DNA of 5,085 nt, taken from positions 1-5,085 of the forward strand of contig JABDPL010000166.1 in the NCBI GenBank assembly GCA_013042825.1, read 5' to 3'. Origin of the DNA: Flavobacteriaceae bacterium. Its GTDB lineage: Bacteria > Bacteroidota > Bacteroidia > Flavobacteriales > Flavobacteriaceae. The notes beneath the pieces were generated by a model. It worked only from the letters and a program-made list of their open reading frames with translations, searched no databases and was not told where the DNA came from. Position numbers and translations under genes: made by a program. Shown one piece after another: positions 1 to 5,085 of this stretch. Position 1 is the first letter of the stretch; the number at the start of each line of letters is the position of its first letter.

Positions 1-1
1 A

Positions 2-298
2 AGCAATGTGATTAGGGATCAGACTGATAACGGTCTATTCATACTGACCTATTTCTGGGGAATTGTAGCAGCTAACCTGTTCATTACACGAAAAAGGAAA
101 CCCTGGATCAATAGAACCATCGGTTCAATAATCGTTATCGGAATCGCATTATTAATTGCGATTTTCAATGTGGAAGGTCTGGTAAGGACCTATTTTTCCG
201 AACATGAATATGCGTTCTCCAGATATGGTTTATCTATGGGGCTCGGATTGATTATCGGGGTAATTTTCTGGCGGCAGAAGCACCCTGTCATAAAATGA
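2..298 (+). CDS. Small membrane protein of unknown function, 5' end cut by window edge
   Basis: I do not recognise this protein. The reading frame is open to the left edge of the window, so the gene probably begins upstream. A GTG at 8-10 could serve as a start and would give 96 residues, but no ribosome-binding context is visible there. The visible part shows three likely membrane segments, about residues 10-25, 38-55 and 75-90 counted from the GTG. A basic loop (KRKPWINR) separates the first two and a charged, aromatic loop (EHEYAFSRYG) the second and third. The end is basic (RQKHPVIK). The TGA stop lies 3 bases before a hairpin. It converges on tonB, so it is not in that operon. An integral inner-membrane location is an inference from hydrophobicity only. 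Confidence 0.6.
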   Translation, partial: SNVIRDQTDNGLFILTYFWGIVAANLFITRKRKPWINRTIGSIIVIGIALLIAIFNVEGLVRTYFSEHEYAFSRYGLSMGLGLIIGVIFWRQKHPVIK

Positions 299-300
299 AA

Positions 301-330
301 ATCCCCTGCTGTCTCTCGACAGCAGAGGAT
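301..330 (-). terminator. Hairpin terminator, probably of the receptor-tonB unit
   Basis: CTGCTGTC (306-313) and GACAGCAG (318-325) form a perfect 8-bp stem with a 4-base loop. Beyond one C/A mismatch, ATCC (301-304) pairs with GGAT (327-330). Read on the minus strand, the hairpin is followed by TTTTCATTTTA, a T-rich tail that suits a Rho-independent terminator for tonB, whose stop is about 35 bp upstream of it. On the plus strand it begins 3 bases after the stop of the left-hand gene but is followed by CAAAACTCAT, so termination of that gene is less convincing. It could still act in both directions. Confidence 0.65.
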
Positions 331-364
331 CAAAACTCATATCATAGACTTTCTAAGGTATGAT

Positions 365-1093
365 CTAATCTACAAGTTGGAAATTAATCGGAAGTGCATA
401 AGGTACCCTGACGGGTTTACCTCTTTGCTTGCCCGGAGTCATTTTTGGCAACAGGCCAACTATCCTGGCTGCTTCCTTTTCCAACAATTTGTCCGGTCCT
501 CTTGTTCTTATACCGGATACTCTACCTTCTCTGTTAATATCAAACATGACGAATACCTTGCCATGAATACCCATTTCCATAGCGGTTTCAGGATATCGGA
601 AATTTTTCCTCAAATGTTCCTGGATCTTTGCCTGGAAACACGCCTTTAATTCATTATTATTCTTTCCTGTACATCCGGGGAAAACAGGAACATTTTCAAC
701 CACAGCAAATGGAACTGCTATGTCTTCTTCTACCTCATCCACTTCAACTTCATCAATATCAATAACCCGTTCCTCAATACCTTCTTCCTGTGTTATTTCA
801 GTACTCTCAATCACAGTTTCTTCTATTTCCTCAAGGTCCTCAACAATAGTGATCACTTCAGGAGCAGCCTGAGGTGGTGGTGGCGGTGGTGGAGTCTTGA
901 TCTGTTCGGTAATCGGAATGTCTTCTTCGAGTTCCTCTTCAACCTGAATAATGTCTAACAATGCCTGATCCTTTTCATAGGTCTTCATTTCCAGCGCGCT
1001 GTATGTGAAAAACAGCATAATATTCAACCCAATAGCGAAATATAAACTGCTATTAGCGCCAATATCGAGTTTTGGATTCTTTTTGACTTCCAT
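365..1093 (-). CDS. tonB: Energy transducer TonB
   Basis: This 242-residue inner-membrane-anchored protein should transmit proton-motive energy from an ExbB/ExbD complex to outer-membrane receptors. A short basic cytoplasmic start (MEVKKNPK) leads into one membrane segment at about residues 16-34. A periplasmic spacer follows with seven consecutive prolines (68-74) and then a very acidic stretch (79-125, 22 of 47 residues Glu or Asp). The TonB C-terminal domain covers about 135-242: VPVFPGC with C141, a second cysteine C152, NFRYPETAMEMGIHGKVFV, and a closing strand VPYALPINFQL. The FPGC...C layout is, from memory, usual in Bacteroidota TonB proteins, and the two cysteines could form a periplasmic disulfide. 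It lies 108 bp downstream of a TonB-dependent receptor on the same strand, so it may serve that receptor specifically. No promoter of the Bacteroidota type was seen just upstream; a palindrome at 1144-1159 is. Not every TonB-domain protein energises transport, so the assignment is to the family. Confidence 0.93.
   Translation of the reverse strand: MEVKKNPKLDIGANSSLYFAIGLNIMLFFTYSALEMKTYEKDQALLDIIQVEEELEEDIPITEQIKTPPPPPPPQAAPEVITIVEDLEEIEETVIESTEITQEEGIEERVIDIDEVEVDEVEEDIAVPFAVVENVPVFPGCTGKNNNELKACFQAKIQEHLRKNFRYPETAMEMGIHGKVFVMFDINREGRVSGIRTRGPDKLLEKEAARIVGLLPKMTPGKQRGKPVRVPYALPINFQLVD
872..892 (-). repeat. Proline-codon run in tonB
   Basis: Seven consecutive proline codons (five CCA, one CCG, one final CCT) encode residues 68-74 of TonB. 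Such runs stiffen the periplasmic spacer and usually need elongation factor EF-P for efficient translation. The near-repeat of one codon makes the tract a possible site of in-frame length change. Confidence 0.75.
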
Positions 1094-1143
1094 GATTATG
1101 AGTTTTATTTGACATGAAATTACATCATCGACAATAAAATCAC

Positions 1144-1159
1144 TATGACATTTGTCATA
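1144..1159. promoter_or_regulatory. Perfect 16-bp palindrome upstream of tonB, candidate operator
   Basis: TATGACA (1144-1150) and TGTCATA (1153-1159) are exact inverted repeats separated by TT. The site lies in the 108-bp gap between receptor and tonB, with its near edge about 50 bp from the tonB start codon. A further TGACA half-site occurs at 1110-1114. The symmetry suits a dimeric helix-turn-helix regulator, but I cannot assign one. As RNA it could also fold as a 6-bp stem with a 4-base loop; no T-run directly follows on the minus strand, so it is a poor terminator. Confidence 0.45.
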
Positions 1160-1201
1160 TTTGAGAATCGATATTTATCAGAGGCTCTGGTAACGAGCAG
1201 T

Positions 1202-3376
1202 TTATAGATTGTCGAGCTGATTACTCGTCTTATCGGTGCTTATGGTCCAGAAGAATCCTACAAAGAAGAACTGGTCAGCAGCAGGACGAAGCGGCCGGCT
1301 TAAATACAAACCGTCAGGATTGGGTTGATCGGCAAACTGATAGCCGTTTACATTTTTCTTGTTAAAAACATTATTGACCGAAGCGTACAGTATTTTTTGC
1401 TGGTCGATAAGATAGGCCCAGTTCAGGCTTAAACTTTGAAATGCTTCGGTCCTGTCATTATGGAAACCCTCGGCATTCGGATTTGTGAATGCCCGGCCTG
1501 AAGCCAAATTGTAACTAAAGCCTACCTGGCTTTTCCAATCCTCGACCCAATATTTTCCAACTATAGAGAGGTTATGTTTGTTGACAAAATCAGGCTGAGC
1601 CTCTACCGGATAGTTGCGAAACAGTCGTTGGCTGTCTAAATAGGAATAACTTACCCAATAGTCCATGTTTTTTAAGCTCTTTTCATCCCGCCAAAACAGA
1701 TCCAGCCCGGTGGCATGACCAAAGCCGCTGTTGCTGAAATCGGTATCCGGAATAATGAAATCGGTATCATAACTGATCAGGTCATTATAGTCCTTGTAGT
1801 ATGCTTCGGCCCGGAATACCTGCCCCGATTTATTAAACTGATAATTGAGAATGTAATGAGTTACCTTTTGCATACCCAGATCCTGATTGAACTTAAGGAT
1901 GTCATTCAAGGGTGATTGGTAGAAATGACCGTAGGCCAAAGACAGTTGTCCCTTCTCACCGGTCTTTAAGGCATAGGAGAGTCTGGGTGAGAGGGTTATT
2001 TCATCGAACAGTTTCCCATACTCCAGCCTGATGCCGGCTTTTACTGCCATGCGCTTCGACAAAAAAATATCGGATTCCGTGAAAAGCCCGGAAAAGAAAT
2101 TCCTGAATCCATAAGTGGTAGACTCGACAAGCGGACTTTGATAGGTTTCGTCGAAATCCGTTCCGAAATGCTCCATACCAAAATTCAGCTTAAAACGGCT
2201 GTTGAACCGTTTTTTGAACTTGATCTTCGCATGAACGGAAAGGGTATTGTCCTCAATATCCTCCTTCTCTATATCGAACTGATCCTGCCCGGATGTGAAA
2301 CTCAAACCGGTCTTAACGGTCCAGCTCGGATCGGAAAAACTACCCGTGTAAGAACTGTTTATATAAAAATTTGAATTTTTCAGCTTGAAACCGATACCAT
2401 CTTCGTTATTGATGTCCTCCTGAATCAACTCGAAACCCGTGGTATCAAATGCAGCATAAACCTTTAAAAGACCTGATTCAAATCGCTTTCTGAAAACCAA
2501 CTCTCCTGCTCCCGATTCAAAAGGTTGAATCCATGCGTTCCTATCAGGAAAAAGTGCGAGATAAGGAGCTAGATTAAAATAAGAAGCATTGAGGCTTAAA
2601 CTGGAGGAATTCCATTTCTTGGTATGGCCAAAAGAGCCGCCTACACTCATAATCCCGATATCATTTTTATCCTGATCGGGTTCATTAATCGTATTCAATA
2701 AGAGAACACCGGAAAGTGCCTGTCCGTATTCTGCGGAATATCCACCGGTGGAAAAGGTGATGCCATCAAAGAGAAAAGGTGAATAGCGGCCACGTGTGGG
2801 CACATTATTGGTTGTTGGTGAGTAGGGTGTAAATACCCGGATACCATCGATGAATATCAGGGTTTCCTCGGCTGTGCCACCCCTGATAAACAATCGGCCA
2901 TCCTCAGCCACTGTTGAAGTTCCCGGCAACGATTGAAGTGCTCCCACAAAATCTCCAAGAGCACTGGCCGTGGTCACTACGTCAAGGGGTTTCAAAACAT
3001 TGATCTTGCTGTTATCACCAGCAGAAAATGATCCCGCAGATAAAACTACGGTCTCGAGAGTATTCATATCCTCTTTAAGTGTTACAGCCAACCCATTCAG
3101 TTCAGTTACCGATCTCAGGATCTTAACGGTTTCATAAGTGAGGAAGGAAATAAGCAGTGATTGTTCTCCGCTTGTTTCGGTATTAAATCGGAATATACCC
3201 TGTTCATCAGTTGTGCCGCCGTCGTAAGTACCTTCCAGATAAACATTTGCTCCCATTATCGGGATTCCTTTACCGTCTGATACCTTACCGGAAATTGTGG
3301 TCTGGGCCAAGCAGCCCGCTGATGACAGGAGCAGCAGTATAAAGATATATAATTCGGTTGTTCGCAATTTGATCAT
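1202..3376 (-). CDS. TonB-dependent outer-membrane receptor with carboxypeptidase-regulatory-like domain
   Basis: This 724-residue protein should be a gated outer-membrane beta-barrel that imports a substrate using TonB. Residues 1-24 are a signal peptide (hydrophobic core YIFILLLL, likely cut before Q25). Residues 26-101 form a carboxypeptidase-regulatory-like beta-sandwich (TISGKVSDGKGIPIMGANVYLEGT, then GTTDEQGIFRF). ETVVLSAG at 108-115 is a plausible TonB box. The plug covers about 125-230, with ALQSLPGTSTVAEDGRLFIR, LIFIDGIRV and GGYSAEYGQALSGV. The barrel runs from about 245 to 712, with alternating aromatic strands and a typical C-terminal VNNVFNKKN motif. At 724 residues it is shorter than SusC-type receptors (about 1000), and no SusD gene lies next to it, so a glycan-uptake locus is not supported. 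There is no STN signalling domain. The substrate (iron chelate, cobalamin, peptide or other) cannot be read from the sequence. The ATG at 3376 has no alternative start upstream in the nearby frame. tonB follows on the same strand. Confidence 0.93.
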   Translation of the reverse strand: MIKLRTTELYIFILLLLSSAGCLAQTTISGKVSDGKGIPIMGANVYLEGTYDGGTTDEQGIFRFNTETSGEQSLLISFLTYETVKILRSVTELNGLAVTLKEDMNTLETVVLSAGSFSAGDNSKINVLKPLDVVTTASALGDFVGALQSLPGTSTVAEDGRLFIRGGTAEETLIFIDGIRVFTPYSPTTNNVPTRGRYSPFLFDGITFSTGGYSAEYGQALSGVLLLNTINEPDQDKNDIGIMSVGGSFGHTKKWNSSSLSLNASYFNLAPYLALFPDRNAWIQPFESGAGELVFRKRFESGLLKVYAAFDTTGFELIQEDINNEDGIGFKLKNSNFYINSSYTGSFSDPSWTVKTGLSFTSGQDQFDIEKEDIEDNTLSVHAKIKFKKRFNSRFKLNFGMEHFGTDFDETYQSPLVESTTYGFRNFFSGLFTESDIFLSKRMAVKAGIRLEYGKLFDEITLSPRLSYALKTGEKGQLSLAYGHFYQSPLNDILKFNQDLGMQKVTHYILNYQFNKSGQVFRAEAYYKDYNDLISYDTDFIIPDTDFSNSGFGHATGLDLFWRDEKSLKNMDYWVSYSYLDSQRLFRNYPVEAQPDFVNKHNLSIVGKYWVEDWKSQVGFSYNLASGRAFTNPNAEGFHNDRTEAFQSLSLNWAYLIDQQKILYASVNNVFNKKNVNGYQFADQPNPDGLYLSRPLRPAADQFFFVGFFWTISTDKTSNQLDNL

Positions 3377-3393
3377 GATGTGATGATATACCG

Positions 3394-3424
3394 CAAAATT
3401 CCAACCTTAACCCGTCTGCTCAAA
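3394..3424 (-). promoter_or_regulatory. Candidate promoter of the TonB-dependent receptor gene
   Basis: On the minus strand TTTG (3424-3421) is followed after 19 bp by GAATTTTG (3401-3394). This matches the Bacteroidota pattern TTTG at -33 and TAnnTTTG at -7, with one mismatch (G for the first T). Transcription would begin near 3388, leaving a short leader of roughly a dozen bases before the ATG at 3376. The assignment rests on pattern matching by eye. Confidence 0.4.
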
Positions 3425-3439
3425 GAATATAAAACCGAA

Positions 3440-3473
3440 TTGTAGATTCACCGTGATGAATTGCATATTTTTG
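3440..3473 (+). promoter_or_regulatory. Candidate promoter of the sigma-factor operon
   Basis: TTG (3440-3442), a 23-bp spacer and TATTTTTG (3466-3473) match the Bacteroidota housekeeping promoter pattern TTG-N17-23-TAnnTTTG, with a perfect -7 element. Transcription would begin near 3480, giving a leader of about 65 bases before the TTG start at 3546. A weaker -7-like element, CAGATTTG (3507-3514), has no suitably spaced -33 partner. Confidence 0.5.
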
Positions 3474-3545
3474 ACCGGTAAATCATATAATGACTGTAAC
3501 AATAGTCAGATTTGTGATACTTATCATTGTAACTAACCACAGCGA

Positions 3546-4040
3546 TTGAACAAGGAACTTGAACATAATTTTGTAGAGTTGCTGGAAAAGCATCAGAATA
3601 TTGTCCACAAGGTCTGCCGAATATACACCAATGACCAGGACTCGCACAATGATCTGTTCCAGGAGATCACGATCCAGCTCTGGAAAGCATATCCCAAATT
3701 CAGAGGAGATGCCAAATTCAGTACCTGGATGTATCGTGTGGGTCTGAATACAGCCATCACCCTGTATCGCAAAAATAAGCGCAGGGTTTCCACTCAGGAA
3801 TTCGGGGAGATTGAGTATAAGATCAAGTCGGAGGAATACGACAATACGGAAGAGCAGCAATTAAAGCTTCTCTATAATGCCGTAAAAGAGCTCAACGACA
3901 TTGAAAAAGCTATTGTTTTCCTCTATCTGGAAGACAAAAGTTACAGAGAGATTAGTGAAACATTAGGTATTAGTGAGGTCAATGCTCGTGTTAAAATGAA
4001 CAGGATCAAAACTAAACTTAGAACCATATTAAATCCGTAG
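3546..4040 (+). CDS. RNA polymerase sigma factor, ECF subfamily
   Basis: This 164-residue protein has the two-domain build of group 4 (ECF) sigma factors, which direct core RNA polymerase to a small set of promoters. Region 2 spans about residues 9-80, with DLFQEITIQLWKAYPKF and FSTWMYRVGLNTAITLYRKNKRR, covering core binding and -10 recognition. A polar, acidic linker (81-101) leads to region 4 (102-163), where LNDIEKAIVFLYLEDKSYREISETLGIS and ARVKMNRIKTKL form the helix-turn-helix for -35 recognition. It has no C-terminal extension. TTG at 3546 is taken as the start because an in-frame TAA lies at 3534-3536 and the first internal Met (M62) is inside region 2. No Shine-Dalgarno sequence is visible. 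The next gene starts 4 bp after the stop, so the two are very probably co-transcribed and the partner may control it. The regulon is unknown. Confidence 0.93.
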   Translation: MNKELEHNFVELLEKHQNIVHKVCRIYTNDQDSHNDLFQEITIQLWKAYPKFRGDAKFSTWMYRVGLNTAITLYRKNKRRVSTQEFGEIEYKIKSEEYDNTEEQQLKLLYNAVKELNDIEKAIVFLYLEDKSYREISETLGISEVNARVKMNRIKTKLRTILNP

Positions 4041-4044
4041 GCTA

Positions 4045-4686
4045 ATGGATGGATTAGAATTGTTAAAGAAGGATTGGAAAAAACAGGGTGATCGCTTGCC
4101 AAGGCTGACCTACGATGAGATTTATAAAATGATATTGAAGCGATCGTCGTCGATCGTAAAGTGGATCTTTATAATCAGCTTGCTTGAGTTTGCATTCTGG
4201 ACGCTCATATCCTTCCTGATGAAGGACACCGAGGCCATGACCAGGTTCGATACTGCAGATGCCAACCATATCCTGATCCCTATGTCGATTCTGGGCTATA
4301 TGATACTGGCCTATTTCTTCTATTTGTTCTTTCGCAATTATCGAACGATATCAGTAACCGATAATGCCAAAAAGCTTATGGAGAATATTCTGAGGACAAG
4401 GCGAACCGTAAAACAATATGTTGCCTTCAATCTGATATACCTCTTTATAAGCACCTTTGTAGCTCTCGGCATCCTGATGCAAAGCGACACCGAATTTTCT
4501 TCTATGCTGGAAAAAGCGGCAGCAGACGGTGAAGTGTTTAAAGTATATGCCGTGACCATTTTGGTAACGCTGTTCGCATTAGCAGTTGCCATCGGCCTTA
4601 TTCTGGCATTCTATTATCTCATCTATGGTTTGTTGCTGAAACGGCTTAATCTCAACTACAGGGAACTAAAGAAACTGGACACCTGA
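4045..4686 (+). CDS. Four-helix membrane protein, putative partner of the ECF sigma factor
   Basis: The function is not established. The 213 residues begin with a charged cytoplasmic-type segment (1-36: LLKKDWKKQGDRLPRLTYDEIYKMILKR) followed by four hydrophobic segments at about 38-58, 77-96, 125-145 and 168-196. A basic stretch (about 97-124, RTRRTVK) lies between the second and third helices and a basic tail (KRLNLNYRELKKL) ends the protein. By the positive-inside rule both termini and that loop should be cytoplasmic. From memory, similar proteins follow ECF sigma genes in many flavobacteria and some carry the name beta-carotene 15,15'-monooxygenase; I see no histidine ligands or fold supporting that enzyme. 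It starts 4 bp after the sigma factor stop, which suggests translational coupling and an anti-sigma or sensing role, with the N-terminal segment as the natural contact. It has no zinc-binding HxxxCxxC motif and no FecR-like domain, so an anti-sigma role is inferred from position only. Confidence 0.75.
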   Translation: MDGLELLKKDWKKQGDRLPRLTYDEIYKMILKRSSSIVKWIFIISLLEFAFWTLISFLMKDTEAMTRFDTADANHILIPMSILGYMILAYFFYLFFRNYRTISVTDNAKKLMENILRTRRTVKQYVAFNLIYLFISTFVALGILMQSDTEFSSMLEKAAADGEVFKVYAVTILVTLFALAVAIGLILAFYYLIYGLLLKRLNLNYRELKKLDT

Positions 4687-5085
4687 TTACCAGCGCCGTT
4701 TTTCGTGAAGTGCCTCCTTTTCTTCTAATGCTTCCTCCGATATAACCTTAAGGAACGACGGATGCTGTTCGATGGCGTATTCGATCTTCTCGACTATGGA
4801 ATCGATACTCTCATGCTCATAGTCAATATCAAGAGCAGGCTTGACCTCCAAGGTTTGCAGGATGTTCTTTTTCTTTATCCTCAGACCTTTTTTATCGAAT
4901 GACCGCCTGAATCCGTCGATGACGATAGGAATAACGATCGGCTTGTATTGCTTAATGATATGTGCAGTGCCCTTGCGGATAGGTTTAAAGGGTGTGGTAG
5001 TCCCCTGCGGAAAGGTAATTACCCAGCCGTCGTCAAGTGCTTTCCTGATATTCGAGATATCGCTCATCTTAACCTGTCTTTGAAC
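4687..5085 (-). CDS. Lysophosphatidic acid acyltransferase-like protein (PlsC family), N-terminus off the window
   Basis: The frame is open to the right edge (VQRQVK precedes the Met at 5067), so this is the C-terminal part, 132 residues, of a longer protein. PlsC-type enzymes move an acyl group onto 1-acylglycerol-3-phosphate or a related acceptor at the inner membrane. The visible part holds block III of the family as WVITFPQGTTTPF (residues 21-33 of the fragment) and block IV as KPIVIPIVIDGFRRSF. The catalytic HxxxxD block lies beyond the window and cannot be checked. The glutamate of the usual FPEGTRS motif is glutamine here. The tail is highly charged (EEALEEKEALHEKRRW) and probably cytoplasmic. 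Its TAA stop directly abuts the TGA of the convergent membrane-protein gene, so it belongs to a separate transcription unit. Aminolipid or other lipid O-acyltransferase activity is an alternative to phosphatidate synthesis. Confidence 0.88.
   Translation of the reverse strand, partial: VQRQVKMSDISNIRKALDDGWVITFPQGTTTPFKPIRKGTAHIIKQYKPIVIPIVIDGFRRSFDKKGLRIKKKNILQTLEVKPALDIDYEHESIDSIVEKIEYAIEQHPSFLKVISEEALEEKEALHEKRRW

Noticed and set aside
341..364. ATCATA/TATGAT inverted repeat just after the tonB stop
   Set aside because: Six AT-rich pairs with a 12-base loop are too weak to claim as a terminator when a much stronger hairpin follows at 301-330.
3305..3320. Possible lipobox (SSAGC) in the receptor signal peptide
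   Set aside because: The -3 position is Ser where Leu is expected, and a standard signal peptidase I site (CLA before Q25) fits a beta-barrel receptor better.
1202..3376. SusC-like receptor of a polysaccharide-utilisation locus
   Set aside because: The protein is about 300 residues shorter than SusC types and no SusD or glycoside hydrolase gene is adjacent within the window.
3471..3491. TTGACC and TATAAT, resembling an E. coli sigma-70 promoter
   Set aside because: The spacing is only 9 bp, too short for sigma-70, and the organism appears to use the Bacteroidota pattern, which matches better at 3440-3473.
3483..3860. 125-codon minus-strand open frame over the sigma factor
   Set aside because: It is antisense to a clear ECF sigma factor and its translation shows no recognisable domain, so it is a shadow frame.
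3546..4686. Fec-type sigma/anti-sigma surface-signalling system
   Set aside because: The membrane protein has four helices and no FecR domain, and the receptor lacks an STN domain, so the known system cannot be called.
4675..4703. CTGG/CCAG inverted repeat followed by CGCCG and TTTTT as a terminator for the sigma operon
   Set aside because: The stem is only 4 bp with an 11-base loop and would be unstable; the T-run lies inside the acyltransferase coding region.

Overview
The window looks like chromosomal DNA from a member of the Bacteroidota, most likely a marine-type flavobacterium. The reasons are a stand-alone TonB-dependent receptor with an N-terminal carboxypeptidase-regulatory-like domain, a TonB protein with a proline run followed by a glutamate-rich spacer and a two-cysteine C-terminal motif, promoter-like sequences of the TTG-N17-23-TAnnTTTG type, little sign of Shine-Dalgarno sequences, and a PlsC-type acyltransferase with an FPQGTTTP motif. 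The species cannot be named from this stretch.

Layout from left to right: (1) the 3' end of a small membrane-protein gene on the + strand (2-298), cut by the window edge; (2) a perfect hairpin (301-330) just after its stop, best read as the terminator of the minus-strand gene coming the other way; (3) a minus-strand pair, a TonB-dependent outer-membrane receptor (3376 down to 1202) followed 108 bp later by a TonB energy transducer (1093 down to 365), with a perfect 16-bp palindrome in the gap; (4) a 169-bp divergent promoter region (3377-3545) with a promoter candidate in each direction; (5) a plus-strand pair, an ECF-type RNA polymerase sigma factor starting at TTG (3546-4040) and, 4 bp later, a four-helix membrane protein (4045-4686); (6) the C-terminal part of a lysophosphatidate acyltransferase-like gene on the minus strand (5085 down to 4687), whose stop codon touches the stop of the membrane protein.

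How the parts may work together: the receptor would bind a substrate at the outer membrane and the TonB next to it could supply the energy through an ExbB/ExbD complex encoded elsewhere. The divergent sigma factor and membrane protein form a compact two-gene unit, and the membrane protein is a reasonable candidate for a sigma-factor partner. The arrangement resembles Fec-type surface signalling in outline only: the receptor has no STN signalling domain and there is no FecR-like protein, so a functional link between the two divergent units is an inference. I did not find a clearly novel large system, mobile element, CRISPR array, tRNA or rRNA.
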